Shown: positions 43,019 through 52,686 of the stretch, piece by piece
How positions within the stretch are numbered: position 1 is the first letter of the stretch
How the letters are laid out: the number at the start of each line of letters is the position of its first letter
Assembly: GCA_023446155.1 (NCBI GenBank)
Contig: JAEXIT010000004.1
Location: 533,667-597,666, forward strand
Length of the DNA stretch: 64,000 bases
Reading direction: 5' to 3'
Origin: Bacteroidota bacterium
GTDB lineage: Bacteria > Bacteroidota > Bacteroidia > Flavobacteriales > Flavobacteriaceae
Position numbers and translations under genes: made by a program
The notes under the pieces: generated by a model
Seen by the model: only the letters and a program-made list of their open reading frames with translations
Database searches by the model: none
Told to the model about the DNA's origin: nothing

Positions 43019-44431
43019 TTATTTAAGGTTCTTCTCAAAATCGGAATCAAAAAGACTCACAAACGCATTTTTGATCATACCATTTGGCTGAAGTAGGATC
43101 GTACGTTGTATTTTCGTAATCACCCAATGATCTTTTAACGCTTCGAAATTCGCCGAATGCAATTCGGTGGTGTTTTCAAAGGCATATTGCGATAAAATTT
43201 GTTTCCATTCCTGTTCGGAATCGTCTACATTGATTGATACAAAACGTAGGTCCGGATGTTTCTTTTTTAATTCATTTACTTTTTTATGAACGGTGACCAT
43301 ATGAGCTTTGGCATTCGATGTCCAGAAGAAAATCACAGTTTTTTTACCATCGGTTATGGTGTTCAAATCTACTTTATCACCTTTTTCGTTGATCAAGTCC
43401 GCATCCGGTAATTTCTTTCCTTCCGTTAGCATTTGAATCGCATCGCCGATTTTCTTGATTTCATTATGACTACTGTTGTCGGTCGATAATTGCGAATAGC
43501 GGTCAAAAAATTTCTTTTTATTATGCATATTCTGATCTTCCAACAGGTACATAAAGGCAATATTATTTAAAACACTGTTTTTAATCTTCTCATTTTTAAA
43601 CAGCGTATCGGCAATATTTAGCTTTTTGATATTGTTTTCGATTGCCGTTTCTTCCAGATTAAAGGTGTTATTCGCTTCCGAATAGGCCACGTTGTTTAAC
43701 ATCGCCGTCAGATAGCGTACAAAAGGCGAATAGTTGGTCAGTTCGGCATTATTAAAGTCAATTTCCTTACGGAAGCTGTAGTAATCTTTAGGTAATTTGG
43801 TACTAACGACTTCACCGGTACGACGTTCGTGTGCAAACGGGTAAATTTCTTTTTTTGCCAGGTGGTTAAAGTCTAAACTGGCTTTGGCATACAAATCAAA
43901 TTTATCATCCCAGTTGATTTCTGTTTTTTTACGAAGGTAAAAGGCTTTTTTACGAGCGTAAATGGAATCGATGCTTTTGGTAAAATGATCATAACTTCTG
44001 TCAAAAAGATCGAACATATTGTTTTTGTCCGATTCGTTTTTGAGATACATCTCCATCAGGAAGTTATTTTTCTGATCACCACGGCCACAAAAAACAATCG
44101 AATTGTCAAAATCGCCCGTATTGATACGTACCATCAAACTGTCGTTTTTGTCAAAATAGATATATTGGTATTCCGGGTCATGACGGAATGTATACATTCC
44201 CGGTGTTAAAGAGTCAAATTTCTTTAAAAAACGGTTTTTTTCGTCTAAGATAAGGGTATCAATAACCTTATTGTCTTTACACAAAAGGACATAGCGACTA
44301 AGAGGGTTGATCACTTCTCCTCCAAAATAGGCTGTATAATTGTCACTTTCAAACTTCTTATTACAGGAAGTGAGGGAGCAAATCAGCACTGTGGAAAGCG
44401 GGAGGAGTACGTTTTTTATATGGGCAAACAT
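43019..44431 (-). CDS. Thioredoxin-fold lipoprotein lacking CXXC
   Basis: A lipoprotein of 470 residues with lipobox ICSLTSCNKK. The N-terminal domain (about 30-130) resembles the DUF4369-like part of TlpA-type proteins. The C-terminal thioredoxin fold (about 340-470) contains LPDADLINEKGDKVDLNTI, TVIFFWTSNAKAHMVTVHKKV and LRFVSINVDDSEQEWKQIL. The usual WCxxC is replaced by a segment with no cysteine (SNAKAH), so it cannot act as a thiol oxidoreductase. It may be a structural or binding homologue. It is convergent with fsa. Confidence 0.85.
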   Translation of the reverse strand: MFAHIKNVLLPLSTVLICSLTSCNKKFESDNYTAYFGGEVINPLSRYVLLCKDNKVIDTLILDEKNRFLKKFDSLTPGMYTFRHDPEYQYIYFDKNDSLMVRINTGDFDNSIVFCGRGDQKNNFLMEMYLKNESDKNNMFDLFDRSYDHFTKSIDSIYARKKAFYLRKKTEINWDDKFDLYAKASLDFNHLAKKEIYPFAHERRTGEVVSTKLPKDYYSFRKEIDFNNAELTNYSPFVRYLTAMLNNVAYSEANNTFNLEETAIENNIKKLNIADTLFKNEKIKNSVLNNIAFMYLLEDQNMHNKKKFFDRYSQLSTDNSSHNEIKKIGDAIQMLTEGKKLPDADLINEKGDKVDLNTITDGKKTVIFFWTSNAKAHMVTVHKKVNELKKKHPDLRFVSINVDDSEQEWKQILSQYAFENTTELHSANFEALKDHWVITKIQRTILLQPNGMIKNAFVSLFDSDFEKNLK

Positions 44432-44551
44432 TCAAACAATTTTATCTCTAAACAAAAGTATTTCTATATTATAGAACAGGCTGTTAAGGTACAGTTAAAA
44501 TAAAGCTTTACAGATTCTAAATTAGATAGTTCAAAACTGCACTATTTTTTC

Positions 44552-44559
44552 TACTTTTG
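44552..44559 (+). promoter_or_regulatory. -7 element for the ABC-F gene
   Basis: TACTTTTG matches TAnnTTTG exactly, about 28 bases before the chosen ATG. No good -33 TTTG is visible at the expected distance. The presence of this element inside a longer upstream frame supports the later start. Confidence 0.5.
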
Positions 44560-44586
44560 CAACAATTTTATAAAAATCAATTTCAA

Positions 44587-46206
44587 ATGTTAACAGTTTC
44601 AAATTTATCCGTTCAGTTTGGTAAACGAATTTTGTTCGACGAAGTAAATGTAACCTTTACGCAAGGTAACTGTTACGGGATCATCGGGGCTAACGGAGCA
44701 GGAAAATCAACTTTTTTAAAGATATTGGCAGGTGAGATCGATCCTACATCCGGACGGGTAATACTGGAGCCGGGGAAAAGGATGTCGGTTTTAAACCAGA
44801 ACCACAATATGTTTGATGAGCATACTGTTCTTGAAACGGTTATGATGGGTAACAAAACGTTATTTGCCGTTAAAAAGGAGATGGACGAATTGTATCTGGA
44901 TTATAAAGATGAAAATGCCGAAAGAATCGGAGAGTTACAGGTGCAGTTTGAGGAAATGAACGGTTGGAATGCCGATTCGGATGCTGCTGCCATGCTGTCG
45001 AACTTAGGTATTTCGGAAGAATACCACTATACGCTAATGGGCGAAATGGACGCGAAATTAAAAGTACGTGTCCTTTTGGCGCAGGCTTTATTTGGAAGTC
45101 CGGACGTTCTGATCATGGATGAGCCTACGAATGACCTGGATTTCGAAACCATCGGATGGTTGGAGAATTTCCTTGCGAATTATGACAATACGGTGTTGGT
45201 AGTATCGCACGACCGTCACTTTTTAGATGCGGTTTGTACGCACGTGTCGGATATTGACTTTGGAAAAATCAATCATTTTTCCGGTAACTATACATTCTGG
45301 TACGAATCGAGTCAGTTAGCGGCCAAACAAAGAGCACAGCAAAATAAAAAGGCTGAAGAGAAAAAAGCCGAATTAGAAGAGTTTATCCGTCGTTTTAGTG
45401 CGAACGTTGCGAAGTCAAAACAGGCTACTTCCCGTAAAAAAATGATCGATAAGTTGAATTTGGACGAGATCAAACCATCTAGCCGTCGTTATCCGGCGAT
45501 CATTTTCGATCAGGAGCGTGAGGCAGGTGATCAAATCCTAAACGTACAGAATTTAAGCGCATCCATCGAAGGTGAATCTTTGTTTAAGAATGTGGATTTA
45601 AATATGGCTAAAGGGGATAAAATCGTGGTTTTCTCGAAAGATTCCCGTGCAACAACGGCTTTTTACGAAATTTTAAACGGAAATATGACAGCTGATTCCG
45701 GCGTGGTAGAATGGGGAATTACGACTTCTCAATCGTATTTACCAGCCGATAACCACAGTTTCTTCGAAAACGATCTTACTTTGGTGGATTGGTTACGCCA
45801 GTGGGCGAAAACAGAACCGGAAAGAGACGAAGTTTATGTTCGTGGTTTCTTAGGAAAAATGATTTTCTCAGGAGAGGAAGCATTAAAAACGGGGCGTGTT
45901 TTATCCGGAGGTGAAAAAGTACGTTGTATGCTTTCCCGAATGATGATGTTGCGTGCTAACGTGTTGATGTTGGACGAACCAACGAATCACTTGGATTTGG
46001 AATCGATTACCGCTTTTAACAACTCGTTGAAAAACTTTAAAGGTTCGGTATTGTTTACCACGCATGACCACGAATTTGCACAAACTGTTGCAAACCGTGT
46101 GTTGGAGATCACGCCAAATGGAGTAATCGATCGTTATATGACATTCGATGATTATCTGGATGATCCGAAAATCAAAGAATTAAGACAAAAAATGTATACG
46201 GTATAA
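44587..46206 (+). CDS. ABC-F family ATPase
   Basis: A soluble ribosome-associated protein of 539 residues with two ATPase domains and no membrane segment. I use the ATG of MLTVSNLSVQFGK, which matches ABC-F starts; the frame upstream overlaps the promoter. Walker A is GANGAGKST (~36-44), and Walker B is LIMDEPTNDLD (~176-186). The second domain has an unusual nucleotide loop (VVFSKDSRATTAF) in place of a clean P-loop, but its signature LSGGEKVR and MLDEPTNHLD are intact. The charged linker lies between (~245-300). It resembles YbiT-type members. Confidence 0.93.
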   Translation: MLTVSNLSVQFGKRILFDEVNVTFTQGNCYGIIGANGAGKSTFLKILAGEIDPTSGRVILEPGKRMSVLNQNHNMFDEHTVLETVMMGNKTLFAVKKEMDELYLDYKDENAERIGELQVQFEEMNGWNADSDAAAMLSNLGISEEYHYTLMGEMDAKLKVRVLLAQALFGSPDVLIMDEPTNDLDFETIGWLENFLANYDNTVLVVSHDRHFLDAVCTHVSDIDFGKINHFSGNYTFWYESSQLAAKQRAQQNKKAEEKKAELEEFIRRFSANVAKSKQATSRKKMIDKLNLDEIKPSSRRYPAIIFDQEREAGDQILNVQNLSASIEGESLFKNVDLNMAKGDKIVVFSKDSRATTAFYEILNGNMTADSGVVEWGITTSQSYLPADNHSFFENDLTLVDWLRQWAKTEPERDEVYVRGFLGKMIFSGEEALKTGRVLSGGEKVRCMLSRMMMLRANVLMLDEPTNHLDLESITAFNNSLKNFKGSVLFTTHDHEFAQTVANRVLEITPNGVIDRYMTFDDYLDDPKIKELRQKMYTV

Positions 46207-46213
46207 ACGATAC

Positions 46214-46246
46214 AAACCTGACAGGTTTTTGAAACCTGTCAGGTTT
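46214..46246. repeat. Dispersed palindrome, copy 9
   Basis: AAACCTGACAGGTTT and AAACCTGTCAGGTTT around TTG, eight bases after the ABC-F stop. Its outer arms read AAACC/GGTTT rather than ACACC/GGTGT, a matched change on both sides. Confidence 0.88.
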
Positions 46247-46263
46247 AAATGAAAATAGAGATA

Positions 46264-46289
46264 GGCTGCTTTAACAAGCAGCTTTTTTT
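46264..46289 (+). terminator. ABC-F terminator
   Basis: GGCTGCTT/AAGCAGC stem followed by seven T. Confidence 0.8.
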
Positions 46290-46365
46290 ATGCCGATTTT
46301 CTAACCATTTTTTTAAAATTTGTGTTTAACGGGAAAGGCATGGTTTTTGGGTTATCAATAAATAC

Positions 46366-46373
46366 TATATTTG
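46366..46373 (+). promoter_or_regulatory. -7 element for the WG-repeat-like gene
   Basis: TATATTTG, 20 bases before the start codon. A TTTG at 46346-46349 lies 16 bases upstream, slightly closer than usual. Confidence 0.5.
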
Positions 46374-46392
46374 AAAAGCAATCAAAATTACT

Positions 46393-48153
46393 ATGAGGTT
46401 ATTTTTACAAGTCGGACTCGGCTTACTTTTTTCGTTACAAGCTTTTAGTCAAGAGGTTACTATTCCATTTCGCGTTGGAAATGGTTATGGATTATCGGAT
46501 TACAATGGTAAGCTGATCAATAAAAATAAATACGATCAAATAAATTATAATCGTAAGATGCCAAAAGGGTATTTTGCCTTTAAAAATAAAGAAGATAATG
46601 GACTGGTTTATAACGGTAAAATAGTGGTTTCCGGACCGGAATATGATGAATTTGGCGTGGAACCGAATAAGTTTATCATTGCCGTTTTAAAGAAGAATAG
46701 CGTTAGTCGTTCGACGTCTGCTTTTAAAACTGAAAAAGAATACAACGATTTTAAGAGAAGAAATCGGGAAGGGTATGCTTTATTTAACCTAAAAGGGGAG
46801 AATATTTATCCGGATAATTTTAAAAAAATTATTCCTGTTGATACTACAGGCGCTAGTAGCCTTGCCCCTAAAAGAGCGCGTTATGCCTTAATGGCGACGA
46901 CTAATTTTGACGATCGGTTTAGCTTATTTGTATATGATTGTGACAAACAAAAAATTTCAGAGTGGCTTTTAAAGGATTATGATAAAATTAAATTAGACAG
47001 AGGTTTAACCGTTCCAGGCAAATCTATTGCTTTAACTGCTACAAAAGATAAATCAGATAGTGCTTCACCAATGCGGATAAACCATATAAATGGAAAGTTT
47101 GTATTGCAACCAGTAACGTCGGAATACCAACCGGGAATTAAAGAGCAATTCGAAAGTGAATATGGCAGAACCGAGGTTATCGCTGAACCTGGGTACGGTA
47201 GCGGTACAGGTACAGGTAAATCCAATTATACTACAGAAGCGGTACCACCACCACCGCCGGCTTATGGAAAAGCATATGAAAAGCCTGATGAGGCTAATTT
47301 GGAAAAAAGTAAGCCAAAAGTGGTCAAAAAATATATCGTTCAAACGTTCGACATAAAAGACGGAAAGCTTTTCCTGAATGAGCGAATCGGTGGGGAGAAA
47401 GAGGTAAAATCCGGAACAGAATTCCCAATGCCACCGGCACCGGCTGGTCAGACCTATAGTTTCGACAGTTTTGCCAATACTGCTATAACTCAGGATACGG
47501 AAGAGAAAAGAATCACACAGAAAAATATAATCCGTTATAAAATTGGTACTCAATATGGGATTGTACTTTCTGAGAGACGTTTAATTCAAGCCAGCTATGA
47601 TAGCATTAGCCCGATACGCTATGCGGTTTCCAATGAAGAGCAGTTGTTGTTTGTTGTTGGTAGAAAAGACAAAGCTACCCAAAGTATGAAATACGGACTT
47701 ATTGATACGGATGAAAAAGTGATTCTTCCGATTAACTATGAGGAATTGGATCCGTATGGCTTGGGACGGTCTTATTTTGGCGCCAGAAGTGATATCAAAG
47801 TATATACTAAAAACTGGCGATTTAAAGAAAATGGGAAATATGGTGTAATAACGCCTTTTGACGGCGTGGTGTTAGCTGCTGAATATGATGGGATTGAATG
47901 GAACCCATCTCGCTTTTCGGGACATCAGGATGATTTTATAAGTCTTAAAAAAGACGGACTATATGGTTTTGTATTGGGTGCCGATTTTAAAGAAGCTAAT
48001 ATCGTACAGCCGATTTTTCCGTATAAAGTAGGGTTTTATGATCGGAATTATCAAAAAGAGAAAGGACTGCTTCTTTTCGGATTGGTGGATAATGAAGGAA
48101 AATTCTTTTGTTATGCCCGAAAAGATGGTTATTTATATTATAAAGCTAAATAA
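46393..48153 (+). CDS. Exported WG-repeat-like protein
   Basis: A 586-residue exported protein with signal peptide ending LQAFSQE. The N-terminal third and C-terminal third look like WG-type beta repeats (YGLSDYNGKLINKNKYDQINY; YGLIDTDEKVILPINYEEL; YGVITPFDGVVLAAEYDGIEW; LYGFVLGADFKEANIVQPIF). These are separated by a proline-rich linker (PPPPPAYGKAYEKP, about 285-300). WG repeats occur in many bacteria with no fixed role. It stands alone between the ABC-F gene and the phosphoesterase gene. Confidence 0.75.
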   Translation: MRLFLQVGLGLLFSLQAFSQEVTIPFRVGNGYGLSDYNGKLINKNKYDQINYNRKMPKGYFAFKNKEDNGLVYNGKIVVSGPEYDEFGVEPNKFIIAVLKKNSVSRSTSAFKTEKEYNDFKRRNREGYALFNLKGENIYPDNFKKIIPVDTTGASSLAPKRARYALMATTNFDDRFSLFVYDCDKQKISEWLLKDYDKIKLDRGLTVPGKSIALTATKDKSDSASPMRINHINGKFVLQPVTSEYQPGIKEQFESEYGRTEVIAEPGYGSGTGTGKSNYTTEAVPPPPPAYGKAYEKPDEANLEKSKPKVVKKYIVQTFDIKDGKLFLNERIGGEKEVKSGTEFPMPPAPAGQTYSFDSFANTAITQDTEEKRITQKNIIRYKIGTQYGIVLSERRLIQASYDSISPIRYAVSNEEQLLFVVGRKDKATQSMKYGLIDTDEKVILPINYEELDPYGLGRSYFGARSDIKVYTKNWRFKENGKYGVITPFDGVVLAAEYDGIEWNPSRFSGHQDDFISLKKDGLYGFVLGADFKEANIVQPIFPYKVGFYDRNYQKEKGLLLFGLVDNEGKFFCYARKDGYLYYKAK

Positions 48154-48241
48154 CTACATTAATTTAACATTTTTAACTAAAAAGTAAAAGAATAGGGTGA
48201 AAGGGTAACGTTGCTTTAAAGGCAATCGCAAGTTGGAAAGA

Positions 48242-48249
48242 TACTTTTG
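48242..48249 (+). promoter_or_regulatory. -7 element for the phosphoesterase gene
   Basis: TACTTTTG matches the Bacteroidota consensus and lies about 25 bases before the start codon. Confidence 0.5.
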
Positions 48250-48274
48250 CAGCGTCTAACTAAACACACTATTT

Positions 48275-51013
48275 ATGAAAAAAATGTACTTGTTACTGCT
48301 CCTGGTGGTCAGCCTGACTGCCGGGGCGCAAACGCTGTATCCGTATTTACAGAACGTCACGCCCAACTCGATTTATGTGACCTGGAAAACCGAAAGTAAT
48401 ACCGAATCGATTGTGGAATATGGAACTGCCGCAAACGATCTAAATGTTACGGTTACCGGAAATACCAACATTTTTACCGATTCCGGCTATCCCGGAAATT
48501 ATTTCTACCACAATGTTAAGTTGATCAACTTAGCGCCCAACACCAAGTATTATTACAAAATTAAAACGGGAACTTCGGTTTCGGAGGTGTATTCGTTTAA
48601 AACATTGCCTAATCCGGGACAAGCTGCGACATCTGATGGTCATATTCGCTTTCTGATCATGGGTGATAATCAGTTAAAAGCAGTACCGCGCTACGACTCC
48701 TTGGTGTCGGCAGCAAAGCGTAAGGTTCGCGAAAAATGGGGAGCCGGTTTGTCCCCTGAAGATAATATCGCGATGACATTTATGGTAGGCGATCAGGTGG
48801 ATGTGGGAACATTGGATCATTATGAGTATGTTCACTTTAAAAAGAATCGCGCTTTGTCGGGTAATATCCCAATTCAGACTACGGTTGGAAATCACGAAAC
48901 CTATGGTACGTTGGGGATGCAATCGTATTATGATCATTTCTACATCAGTGAGTTGGCTTATAAAGGAATTTCTTCCGGAACGGAAAATTATTACGCCCAA
49001 CAAGCTGGAAATGTATTGTTTATCAGTATGAGTTCGGAACATACGGGTGCGGCTCAGATGAACTGGTTGCAACAGGTAGTTGCCGCTGCAAATGCCGATA
49101 CTACGGTGGACTGGATTTTTTCATTAAGTCACCGTCCGTACCAGGCGGAACAGTATGTAGGGGATATTTCGACCTGGGTGCGCAATACAGCGGTTCCATT
49201 TTTAACTACTTCGTCCAAATATATTATGCATATTGGGGCGCATCATCATTTATACCACCGTGGTCAGTTGAAAAATTCACCTGCTTATAATATTATTTCC
49301 GGAGGTACGGCTTGGGATCAGTATTGGGGAATGTCGTCGGAAGAGGATTTTGAAGATGTTCAGAAAACAATCTGTAACTGGATTTACCAAATTGTGGATA
49401 TCGATGTGGTTAACGGAAAAATGGATGTGGAAAGTTATTCAATCGGAAGTGTGGATGGCTGGAAAAACAACGAGTTGATGGACGAATTCCACCGCTATAA
49501 AAACAAACCAGCACCGGAAAAACCGGCTATCGAAAATACGTTTGCCGCAAGTTCAACTTTGCCATTAACCCTGGATGGAAGTGCTTATACGACGACTTCG
49601 GGCGAATTGTTAAATACGACGCAGTTTCTGGTTTCAAAGACAGCCGATTTTAATATTATCACAAAAGAGGTATACCGCGATTTTGAAAATTTATACGGAA
49701 TGTACCAAACACGAAGAGATTCTACTGTAGATCGCAATTTAGGGGTTGATATTACTAAAATGACGTTGGGTACCAATTCGATTCCGAATGGTCAGTATTA
49801 TGTGAAGTTACGCTACCGTGATCGCAATTTGGAATGGTCACCGTGGAGTGATGTAAAAACATTTACCATTACCGGAAGTAATGTCGTAAATACTGCTATA
49901 GTTACCGATTCGTTGACGTATGCGCAGAATGCTATCATTAAAGTAAACTATACCGATGCTCCGGCCAGCACATCAACCTGGATCGGATTGTATAAAGACA
50001 GTCAGACGCCGGGATCTTCTTCGCCATCACAAACCTGGCAGTATACAAATGGAAATCCAAACGGGGTTATAACATTTACGAATGGTCTACCGAATAAAGG
50101 ACGCTATTACGCTGCTATTTTCTCCAATGGCGGTTATACCGAAATCGCACCACGAAAGTATTTCTATGTCGGACCGGTACCAACGGTAACCACCAATCAG
50201 GAAGAATATGCAGTAGGAATGCCGGTTACCGTTACATTTGCCAACGGACCACAATTGGTAAAAGACTGGATCGGTATTTATAAAATGGGACATATTCCGG
50301 GACAGGTAACGGCTACTGCCTATCAATATGTGACAACTACATCGGGAACATTGACCTTTACGAATCTGCCAACCGGATATTATTATGCAGCGTATTTTCT
50401 ACAGGACGGGTATAATACGATCGGTAATAAAGCTTTTTTTAAAGTAGGAAATCTGGTTACCGAATTGTGGATCAATAAGCCGGTTTACGATTTGGGAGAG
50501 CAAATTGTAGCTTCCTGGACAGATGCACCGGGGATTGTAAAAGACTGGCTGGGAATTTACCACGAAGGAGAAAATCCAAATATCGATCCGCTGTTAAGTT
50601 ATACTTATTTCAACGGTCAGGCCGAAGGAACACAGGCGTTAACCGGTGCTGCTTTACCAACCGAAACCGGAAATTATTTTCTGGTAATGTTTACGAACGA
50701 TTCGTATAATGAAGTTTCCAACCGTGTTTCGTTTGAAGTGGTTGACAGCACTTTAGGGGGGGATAAATTTAAAATTGACAACGGACTAAAAGTGTATCCA
50801 AATCCAACGAATAATACAAATCAGACGATTGTACAATCGGATTATCCAATTGATTTGATCGAGGTTTTTAATACCGAAGGAAAATTAATGTATGCGACGA
50901 AAAACGTCAACAACAATAAATATTCATTGATCACTCAGGATTTACCAACCGGTGTTTATATCCTGAAAATTCATTCCCGAAAATTGTTTACAGCCAAGCT
51001 TATCGTTAAATAG
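48275..51013 (+). CDS. Purple-acid-phosphatase-like metallophosphoesterase, type IX-secreted
   Basis: A secreted metallophosphoesterase of 912 residues. The signal peptide ends TAGAQ. A fibronectin-like domain (about 22-110; NSIYVTWKTESNTESIVEYG) precedes the metallophosphoesterase domain (about 125-395) with MGDNQ, VGDQVD, GNHETYG, SHRPYQAE and GAHHHLYHRG. Asp in the first motif is followed by Asn-Gln, slightly unlike the usual GDxG. Three or so repeated beta domains follow (PNKGRYYAAIF, PTGYYYAAYF, ETGNYFLVMF). The last ~75 residues are a type A sorting domain (VYPNPTNN, PTGVYILKI, KLIVK), so the type IX system exports it. Confidence 0.9.
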   Translation: MKKMYLLLLLVVSLTAGAQTLYPYLQNVTPNSIYVTWKTESNTESIVEYGTAANDLNVTVTGNTNIFTDSGYPGNYFYHNVKLINLAPNTKYYYKIKTGTSVSEVYSFKTLPNPGQAATSDGHIRFLIMGDNQLKAVPRYDSLVSAAKRKVREKWGAGLSPEDNIAMTFMVGDQVDVGTLDHYEYVHFKKNRALSGNIPIQTTVGNHETYGTLGMQSYYDHFYISELAYKGISSGTENYYAQQAGNVLFISMSSEHTGAAQMNWLQQVVAAANADTTVDWIFSLSHRPYQAEQYVGDISTWVRNTAVPFLTTSSKYIMHIGAHHHLYHRGQLKNSPAYNIISGGTAWDQYWGMSSEEDFEDVQKTICNWIYQIVDIDVVNGKMDVESYSIGSVDGWKNNELMDEFHRYKNKPAPEKPAIENTFAASSTLPLTLDGSAYTTTSGELLNTTQFLVSKTADFNIITKEVYRDFENLYGMYQTRRDSTVDRNLGVDITKMTLGTNSIPNGQYYVKLRYRDRNLEWSPWSDVKTFTITGSNVVNTAIVTDSLTYAQNAIIKVNYTDAPASTSTWIGLYKDSQTPGSSSPSQTWQYTNGNPNGVITFTNGLPNKGRYYAAIFSNGGYTEIAPRKYFYVGPVPTVTTNQEEYAVGMPVTVTFANGPQLVKDWIGIYKMGHIPGQVTATAYQYVTTTSGTLTFTNLPTGYYYAAYFLQDGYNTIGNKAFFKVGNLVTELWINKPVYDLGEQIVASWTDAPGIVKDWLGIYHEGENPNIDPLLSYTYFNGQAEGTQALTGAALPTETGNYFLVMFTNDSYNEVSNRVSFEVVDSTLGGDKFKIDNGLKVYPNPTNNTNQTIVQSDYPIDLIEVFNTEGKLMYATKNVNNNKYSLITQDLPTGVYILKIHSRKLFTAKLIVK

Positions 51014-51047
51014 TGGATTGTTTATTATAAGGGTGATGTAAACAACG

Positions 51048-51076
51048 AAAACTCCCGCATTTAGCGGGAGTTTTTA
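51048..51076. terminator. Bidirectional terminator between phosphoesterase and GNAT genes
   Basis: AAAACTCCCGC/GCGGGAGTTTT stem with a short loop and T-runs on both sides. Confidence 0.88.
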
Positions 51077-51098
51077 ATTTTATAGAAGGTGTCTTTAT

Positions 51099-51380
51099 TT
51101 AAAATAAAACATCGTGAATGTCTTGATTTTTGTCAAAAACACTTTTGGCAAACGGACATAGCGGCATGATTTTAATATGTTGATCACGAGCAAAAGCTAC
51201 GGCTTCCATAACCATATTTTTCCCTACATTCTGACCTTTAAATTCCGGGTTTACTTCGGTATGGTCGATGATAATTTTGTCTGCTCCGGCCCAGCTATAC
51301 GTCATTAATCCGGCTTCTTTTCCATCGGAAATGGCTTTAAAAAAGCCTTTTTTGTCGTCGTTGGTTTGTTCTATTGTCAT
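51099..51380 (-). CDS. Small GNAT-family acetyltransferase (YjdJ/GTL3B type)
   Basis: A 93-residue protein of the short GNAT group. The core is HTEVNPEFKGQNVGKNMVMEAVAFARDQHIKIMPLCPFAKSVF (split here: the acetyl-CoA loop FKGQNVGKN and CPFAK are diagnostic). It would acetylate a small molecule or protein; substrate unknown. It is the last gene of a minus-strand run with OsmC and two pirins, seven bases after the OsmC gene. Confidence 0.88.
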   Translation of the reverse strand: MTIEQTNDDKKGFFKAISDGKEAGLMTYSWAGADKIIIDHTEVNPEFKGQNVGKNMVMEAVAFARDQHIKIMPLCPFAKSVFDKNQDIHDVLF

Positions 51381-51387
51381 GATTGTA

Positions 51388-51780
51388 TTAGTGTACGGTT
51401 GTTGTAATTTCTATCGGATTGGTCAATGTTTTGTGTATCGGACAACTGTTGGTAATCACTTTTAAGCGCTCTTTTTGGGTTTCGTCCAATGTGCCGGTAA
51501 ACTCAATTTTGCGTTCCAGTCGGGTGACGTTGGCTGTAGTGTCCCGATCGAAAGTAACATCAATAGTAATGGTTGCGACATCCCAACCTTTACGATCGGC
51601 ATACATTCGCAGCGTAATAATGGTACAACTGGCGAGAGCAGCGGCAAAGAGCTCCTGTGGTGCGAATCCGAGATCCTGACCACCCATTTCTTCCGGTTCA
51701 TCCGAAATAAGATGGTGTTTTCGGGCGCTTATCGTCGTGGTATAACGATCTTTCCCAATTTGTGCAGTGATGCTTTCCAT
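51388..51780 (-). CDS. OsmC/Ohr-family peroxiredoxin
   Basis: An OsmC-fold protein of 130 residues that reduces organic hydroperoxides by two cysteines. I use the ATG of MESITAQIG; the longer frame upstream runs into the pirin gene. The cysteines are in ALASCTIITL and NSCPIHKTL, spaced as in the family. The N-terminus TAQIGKDRYTTTISARKHHLISDEPEE is typical. It overlaps or abuts the pirin gene upstream (stop at 51785), so it is translationally coupled. Confidence 0.92.
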   Translation of the reverse strand: MESITAQIGKDRYTTTISARKHHLISDEPEEMGGQDLGFAPQELFAAALASCTIITLRMYADRKGWDVATITIDVTFDRDTTANVTRLERKIEFTGTLDETQKERLKVITNSCPIHKTLTNPIEITTTVH

Positions 51781-51784
51781 AGGC

Positions 51785-52666
51785 TTAAAATTTAGGTGGT
51801 GGTGGTAAAGGGACAAATTCGGTTTCTCCTGGTACTTTTGGGAATTCCTGTTTTTCCCAACGTTCTTTGGCGGCTTCGATCAAGGCTTTGTCGGATGCTA
51901 CAAAATTCCAGAAAATAAAACGTTCTTCCGGAAAGGCGTCTCCGCCAAAAAGGTAGACAGTTGTATTTTCGCCCATTTCAAATTCGCATAACGTACTGTC
52001 TTTTGCGATCAGAATTTGTTTCGGATCAAAAGTGTTACCGTCACTTGTAATACTTCCTTCCAGTATATATAAGGCACTTTCACCGTATAAATCTTTCCCA
52101 ATGCTTACTTTTTGTGCCGCAGTGCTTTTAATTTCTATAAAATACAACGGACTATAAACCGGTACGGCCGATTTGCGACCAAAAGCTTCTCCGGCAATCA
52201 GTTTAAAAGAAAGCCCGTTTTCTTCCCAATGCGGCAGATCATCCTTGTCGACATGTACAAATGATGGTTCCATTTGTTCCAGTTCTTTTGGCAAAGCGAC
52301 CCAAATTTGTAATCCGTGTAGTACTTTATCCGATGTTCGCAAATACTGTGGCGTTCTTTCAGAATGTACAATTCCCTTTCCGGCAGTCATCCAGTTTACA
52401 GCACCCGGTTGGATTTCGATTTCCGAACCAAGACTGTCTTTGTGCATGATACTGCCTTCAAACAAATAGGTTAATGTTGATAAACCGATATGCGGATGCG
52501 GCGCCACATCAAGGTTTTGGTATTCTTTTAAATATGCCGGCCCCATATGGTCGATAAAAGCAAAAGGACCAACCGTTCGTTTTTCGCGAAAAGGTAAGAG
52601 GCGCCCTACCATAAAGTTACCAATATTGGCAGCGCGCTCTTCTATGATCAATTGAATATTAGACAT
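51785..52666 (-). CDS. Pirin-family protein 1
   Basis: A bicupin protein of 293 residues. The metal-binding cupin has HPHIGLSTLTYLFEG (about 56-70) and GIVHSE (~99-104), with the conserved Glu in SEIEIQPGAVNWMTAG. The C-terminal cupin is more degenerate. Pirins bind iron; some act as quercetinases, others as redox-sensing cofactors. A second pirin gene lies 20 bases upstream with modest similarity. The gene belongs to a stress-related run with OsmC and GNAT. Confidence 0.92.
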   Translation of the reverse strand: MSNIQLIIEERAANIGNFMVGRLLPFREKRTVGPFAFIDHMGPAYLKEYQNLDVAPHPHIGLSTLTYLFEGSIMHKDSLGSEIEIQPGAVNWMTAGKGIVHSERTPQYLRTSDKVLHGLQIWVALPKELEQMEPSFVHVDKDDLPHWEENGLSFKLIAGEAFGRKSAVPVYSPLYFIEIKSTAAQKVSIGKDLYGESALYILEGSITSDGNTFDPKQILIAKDSTLCEFEMGENTTVYLFGGDAFPEERFIFWNFVASDKALIEAAKERWEKQEFPKVPGETEFVPLPPPPKF

Positions 52667-52686
52667 TTTATATTGTTTTTAGTTTT

